Positions 1 through 6,100 of a stretch of 8,008 nucleotides of DNA are shown piece after piece. Source of the DNA: Methanobacteriota archaeon (lineage in GTDB: Archaea; Thermoplasmatota; Poseidoniia; Poseidoniales; Poseidoniaceae); the NCBI GenBank assembly GCA_002725275.1, contig PBOE01000030.1:1-8008 (forward strand). The letters are read 5' to 3'. The first letter of the stretch is position 1. Every line of letters begins with the position of its first letter. Below the pieces are notes generated by a model, which did not search any database, had not been told where the DNA came from, and worked only from the letters and a program-made list of their open reading frames with translations. Position numbers and translations under genes: made by a program.

Positions 1-185
1 TGTGGGCTCATGATACCTCAAACGCCTCAACTTGGCAGGTGGCTGATATCCGCAGCGGATCGACCGGCAGTAACCCCGGACAACGCAGTGAGATCTTAGT
101 CGGTGATACGCTCTACTTCAGTGCAAATAATGGAAGCGTCGGCACAGGAATGTGGGCTCATGATACCTCAAACTCCTCAACTTGG
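1..185 (+). repeat. 35-bp direct DNA repeat at 1-35 and 151-185, one mismatch
   Basis: Bases 1-35 and 151-185 are the same except at position 24 of the repeat (g versus t). Further on in each unit, bases 98-117 and 247-266 (gtcggtgatacgctctactt) are also identical. The match includes synonymous positions, so neighbouring propeller units share recent ancestry by duplication or gene conversion rather than protein-level constraint alone. Because the first copy sits at the window edge, the repeat may continue upstream. Confidence 0.85.
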
Positions 186-3100
186 AAGGCGGCTTATACC
201 AACCCGGCTGGCCACAGTGACCCCGGAATGAACATGTTGATACTCGTCGGTGATACGCTCTACTTTGGTGCGAATGATATCAGCGGCCACAAATTTTGGG
301 CGCATCAGCCAGGTGAAATTACCTCACTGAGCAGCGGCTCAGGCAGCGGCTCAGGCGGTGGCTCATCGAGTTCCTCAACCTTTGCTTATGCGAACAACAA
401 GTTGGCTCTTGGCTATCAGCACACCTGCGCCATCCTTGATACCGGCGACATGAAGTGTTGGGGAGGTAATGTCGAAGGGCAGTTGGGCGATGGAAGCACC
501 ACCAGCACATGGGGCGTTGTTCCGACCACACCAATTGACCTTGGTACGGGCCGTACAGCTGTTGCCATTTCTGCAGGATACTCCCACACCTGCGCCATCC
601 TTGACACCGGCGAGGCGAAGTGTTGGGGGTCGAACAACTACGGGCAGTTGGGCGATGGAAGCACCGTCTCCACCAACACACCTTCATCCACAGCGATTAA
701 CCTCGGCACGGGCCGTACAGCTGTTGCCATTTCTGCTGGAGATTTCCATACCTGCGCCATCCTTGACAACGGTGAGGCGAAGTGTTGGGGAAGGGACAAC
801 TCCGGACAGTTGGGCGACGGTGGAAGCAACACGGACACCAACGCACCTTCATCCACAGCGATTGACCTCGGCACGGGCCGTACAGCTGTTGCCATTTCTG
901 CTGGAACTGAACACACCTGCGCCATTCTAGACACTGGCGACCTGAAGTGTTGGGGATCCGACAATAACGGACAGTTGGGCGATGGTGGATCAAACACCGC
1001 CACCGGTCAACCTTCATCCACAGCGATTAACCTCGGTACAAACCGGACGGCAGTGGCCGTTTCTACTGGAACTTACCATACCTGCGCCATCCTTGACAAC
1101 GGCGACCTGAAGTGTTGGGGACGTAACTATTTCAAGCAGACGGGCTATTCGAGCTCAAATATCCTAGAACCTCGTACCGATGCAGTTGACCTTGGTTCTG
1201 GCCGAACGGTTGTTGCGATGTCTGCTGGATCAGCCCATACCTGCGCCATCCTCGACAACGGTTCGGCGAAGTGTTGGGGGCAGTCTACCTACGGACAGTT
1301 GGGCTATCCAACTGGCTGCAACAATGGCTGCTACGGATTTACGGTCGGGCCGATTGATTTAGGCACGGGCCGAACGCCTGTTGCGGTGGATACTTCAGCT
1401 GGATCGAGCGATGCGAAATCCTGCGTCATCCTTGACAACGGTGAGGCGAAGTGCTGGGGAGGAAACGGTGGTGGAAGCTTGGGCAATACCAGTGCTTCAT
1501 CCCCTCAAATGGTACCCCTTTTAGTTTCTGGCAACAACACCTGGGATTCCTCAACAACAGCGAGCAGCGGTTCAAGCGGCGGCATGACCAACGTCACCGG
1601 GGCAACATGTACGGTTTCACCTGCACTGCCAACCGGCCTATCCATGGACAGCAGCACGTGCACCATCAGCGGTACACCAACGGTTGAGACAATCAACAGG
1701 ACCTACACGGTCACGGCCAACATCAGCAACGTGACCTACCAGGGCAGCGTGTGGTTGTCCACGTCTCCTTACGCCACCATCACCTCAGCGGTGGAAGGTG
1801 CGGCGCTCAACTTGGGCGAAGCGATGACGCCGATCGCCCTCAACTACACCTCACAAGCACCTCCCGGGAGTTCCGGTAACGGAACGGTATGGACGCCCAC
1901 CCCTCCTTCAGGCATTTCCACAAGTCCCCGAATGGGCGACTATTTCATGCTTGAGCACGACGACGTGATCTACTTTGATGCCATGATGTCCAACGCCAAA
2001 AAGGCCGTGTACGCATTCAGCACCGTTAATGGAACCATGTGGAATACATACGACATAAGCAGCATCACCAGCGCGACCAGCTTCCAGCCCTACACGGGAT
2101 ATCGTTTGGCTCAATTTGTCGGTGATGACCTATTCTTCACAGTCAAAAACAGTACTTCTGGCTCAATCTATGAGTTATGGGTTTATTCCACTTCAAACGG
2201 AACAACATGGAGAGCAATGCAACAGACTGCAGCGAGTTATGGTTTAACAATGGAATTTGTCATTGGCGATCGACTCTATTTCGATGAACACGCATGGACC
2301 GGCGGTTCCAGTACTACGCCCTTGATTGGGGTCTATGATACCTCAAATCACTCGTATTGGAATTATTCGACGACGATGTTCAATTACGGTATAGGAAACT
2401 GTCCCGCACCCGGTGCAAATTTCCATACCACCGTGGGAGATACCATTTACTTTGATGCCTGCGATGCTTCGCAGTCGTATGGAGTCGAAATGTATGCGTT
2501 TAACACCGTCAACGGAAGTTACTGGAGGGTTGCAGACCTTGACAACGGGACCGATCATTCATGGCCCGGAAAGCACATGCACATCGTGATCGACGACGTG
2601 ATCTATTTTGATGCGCAGGTCGGCACAGGGGCCATCAACACTCATGCATTGTATGCTTACAACACATCGAACGGAACCATTTGGTTGGCAGCAGATCTTA
2701 ATGAGCCAGGATACCACATGAAACCACACTCAATGGCTTCAGCCATCCTCTGGCGTAAACCTGTTGTCATTGGAGATACCATGTATTTCGACGCGAGGGC
2801 TTCATCTTACACGGCACGAACGAGCATTGGTTCCACGTGCTCCACACACACAGAAATTTACGCTTACAACATTGGAAACCAAACGGCATGGTGTGTTGCC
2901 GATGCGGGAGGACCTGGATGGAGTGGTTCGGGCCACAACAGCGATGCTGCTAACAACATGCTGTATTTGGTTGGCGACGTTCTCCTGTTTGACGCAGAAA
3001 CGGGTTCAACCCAGGGGGGCGCTCAAACACGAACAAACAGTTTGTGGGCACACAACTTATCCAACGGCTCAACCTGGGAAATCAGTACCGTACCCACGCA

Positions 3101-6100
3101 ATATGATAGGCTCCAAGAAGTTGGAAATGGTTTCAATCCATTTTCAACAAACAATGCGCTGTACTTCCCCGCCAAAAACGAAACCGTGGGGTTGGAAGTT
3201 TGGGGCTACGACATTGTCAACCAAACATACTGGCTGGTAAACGATACGTGCCCTGGGTGGTGCATGGGTATATCGGGAGGCGATTTCCACTCGCTCGTGC
3301 ATCAAGGCGTGTTTTATTCACCCGTGCGAATCTCTCAAAACGGTATAGGTGAACAATACATTTTGGGTGCATTCAATCCTGTCCCCTCGAGTTCAACCAG
3401 CAGCGGCGGCTCGGGCGGCGGTTCAAGCGGCGGCTCTTCTGGAGTCACGTGGAGCACGCATCCTGCATTGCCAGCCGGCATGAGCATCTCGGCCGGCGTC
3501 ATCAGCGGTACGCCGACGGTCTACGCTCTGAACCAAACCTACACGATTTACGCCAATCAGAGCGGCTACTCGACCACGCACGAGTTGTACTTCAGCGTGG
3601 ATACGGACAATGCGCACACGGTCGTTGAGAACCAAACCATCGATCCCATTGGCTTCCATCCACCGTTCTCGGGCGGGACCACCACGTGGACCGTTTCACC
3701 GAACCTGCCGGCCAGCCTGACCAACAGTTCCACCACGGGCGAAATCACGGGCACGGTAACCTCAACCACGACCAACGCCACGTACACGGTCACCGCCATG
3801 CACAGCGACGGGTCCACGGAGACCTTCACGTTCAGTTTGCGAAGCCTTGCGGACTACGACGGCGATGGTTCACCAAACGACTTGCCAAGCGATTACGATG
3901 CGGCCGAAGGGCCAACGCCCGGTCTTGCTGCTGATTCCGACGACGACGGCGACGGTCTTGCCGACAGCGTGGAAACCGACACCGGCATCTACGTTGACGG
4001 CACGAACACCGGGACCGACCCGCTGAACCCCGACACCGACGGTGACGGCATTTGTGACGGTCCCAATGCGGTGCTAGGCGTCTGTGTTGCAGGCCCAGAC
4101 AGCGATCCTAACGGTGCAGGACAACCGGCAACCTTGGTGGCCGTGAACAACACCGCCATCACCACGCTGGCCCCCTACCATACGCTTTCGGGCGGAACGT
4201 ACGAAATTCTACCCGACTTGCCTGACGGGCTCGTGATGGATGCGAACACCGGTGAACTCAGCGGCACGCCAATAGAAACCTCGACCAACATCACCTACAC
4301 CGTGTGGGTGAACAACACCAACGGTGAAAAATTGAATTACACCTTTACGATTGAAATCTTGGAGGACAGCGACGGCGACGGTTTGCCCAACGAACTGCCC
4401 GGCGATTACGATTCGAGCAACCCCGATTCACCCGGACTCGTCGAAGACACCGATGACGACGCCGACGGTGTCCCTGACACCGACGAGGGCGACACGGGCA
4501 CCAGCCCGACCAACCCGGACACCGACGGTGACGGCATGTGCGACGGCCCCAACGCCGTGAGCGGCGTGTGCACGGCCGGTCCCGACGCCTTCCCGCTCGA
4601 CCCGTCGGCCGACACCGACACGGACGGCGACGGCCAGCCCGACACCATTGACGGCGACTCCACGAGCGTTCCACCGCTGGTGGAGGATGAGGACGACGAC
4701 GGCGACGGTTTGGACGACGTGAACGAAACGGGCACGGGCATTTACAACAGCAGCACCGACACCGGCACCGACCCGCTCGACCCGGACACCGATAACGACG
4801 GAATTTGCGACGGCCCCAACGCCGTGCCGCCCATCTGCGTGGCCGGTCCTGACGACACGCCGCTCGGTCAAACGGCCGAAGGGACCGTCTATGCGCTCAA
4901 CAACTCGCTGATGGTCTCGCTCACGCCGAAGTACACCATACCGGATGGCACCTACGAAGTCCACCCTGACTTGCCCGACGGCGTCACCATCGACCCCATC
5001 TCCGGCATCATCAGCGGCACGCCGACCGAAGTCATCCCTGAAACGGAATACACGGTGTACGGCAACGCCACCGCTGGCGGCCTGTTCTTCACCTTCAACC
5101 TCGAAGTTTTGGAGGACACCGACCGCGACGGTCTGCCCAACGAACTGCCCGAGGACTACCCGGAAGGCGGTGAGTTGGTCGAAGACCTGGACGACGACGG
5201 CGACGGTGCATCTGACCTGTCGGAAACGGGCACGGGCATCTACAACGGTGCCGGCGACCTCGGTACGGATTCCCTGAACCCCGACACCGACGGTGACGGC
5301 ATCTGCGACGGCCCCAACACCGTTCCACCGATTTGTCTGGCCGGTCCAGACTCGAACCCTGTTGGTACGGGCCCGCTCGGCCCAGCCGTCTTGGTCAACA
5401 ACACCGAGACGACGCCGATCAATCCGCCCAACGCCGTTCCCGTCGCCACGTGGGAGTTGTCGCCCGACCTGCCCGACGGTTTGGTGTTTGACCCCGCAAC
5501 CGGTGTCATCACCGGCACGCCGACGCAAGCGATGGACAACACGACCTACACGATTTGGGCCAACACGACCGACCCGGCCTTCTCGATTGAAGCCACGTTC
5601 TGGCTTGAGGTGCTCGAGGACTTTGACGGCGACGGCATGCCCGACGAACTGCCCGACGACTACCCCGACACGGGCGTTGAACCCTACACGCTCATCGAGG
5701 ACGAGGACGATGACAACGACGGCATGTCCGACACCAACGAGAGCCTCATCGGCACCGACCCGTACAACCCGGACACGGACGGCGATGGCTTCTGCGACGG
5801 CGAGTTGGGCGTTGAAGGCGTTTGCTACGCCGGCCCTGACAGCCACCCGCTCGACCCGACGCTGCCGGTCAACACCGACGGCGACGCCTACCCCGACGAG
5901 GATCCCGACGGTCCGGGTGGCCTCATCGCTGACGACGACGACGACAACGACGGATACCTCGACACAACCGAAGTGACGTGCGAGAGCGACCCGCTCGACG
6001 ACGCCAGCATCCCCGACGACATGGACGGCGATGGCATTTGCGACCTGATGGACGACGACATGGACGGCGACGGCATTCCCAACGATGACGAACTCGGTCT

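Noticed and set aside
675..905. Possible CRISPR array, given evenly spaced near-identical repeats
   Set aside because: Repeat copies are in frame, spaced by whole codons (165 bases), lie within conserved RCC1 units, and the 'spacers' encode conserved protein. These are coding repeats.
469..930. + strand open frame of 153 codons in the RCC1 region with internal repeats
   Set aside because: The repeats are the RCC1 DNA repeats read in a shifted frame; the main frame gives the conserved HTCAILD...KCWG pattern in the same place.
3387..3443. Possible gene border or fusion point at the Ser/Gly linker and composition shift
   Set aside because: The frame continues through without stop, and no ribosome binding site with a start codon or terminator is apparent; the flanking segments are matching parts of one multi-domain protein.
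4428..5846. Long antisense open frame of 472 codons on the - strand
   Set aside because: It lies exactly opposite the Asp-rich stalk. gac and ggc codons read in antisense give gtc and gcc, so the product is a monotonous Val/Gly/Arg/Ala string with no domain. Stops are rare there only because of composition. The + strand frame is continuous and full of known domains.
5293..5976. + strand open frame of 227 codons in another phase, Thr/Pro/Arg-rich
   Set aside because: Out-of-frame reading of the calcium block and stalk Ig 3, giving only TPTRT-like low-complexity sequence. It overlaps the strong main frame for its whole length.
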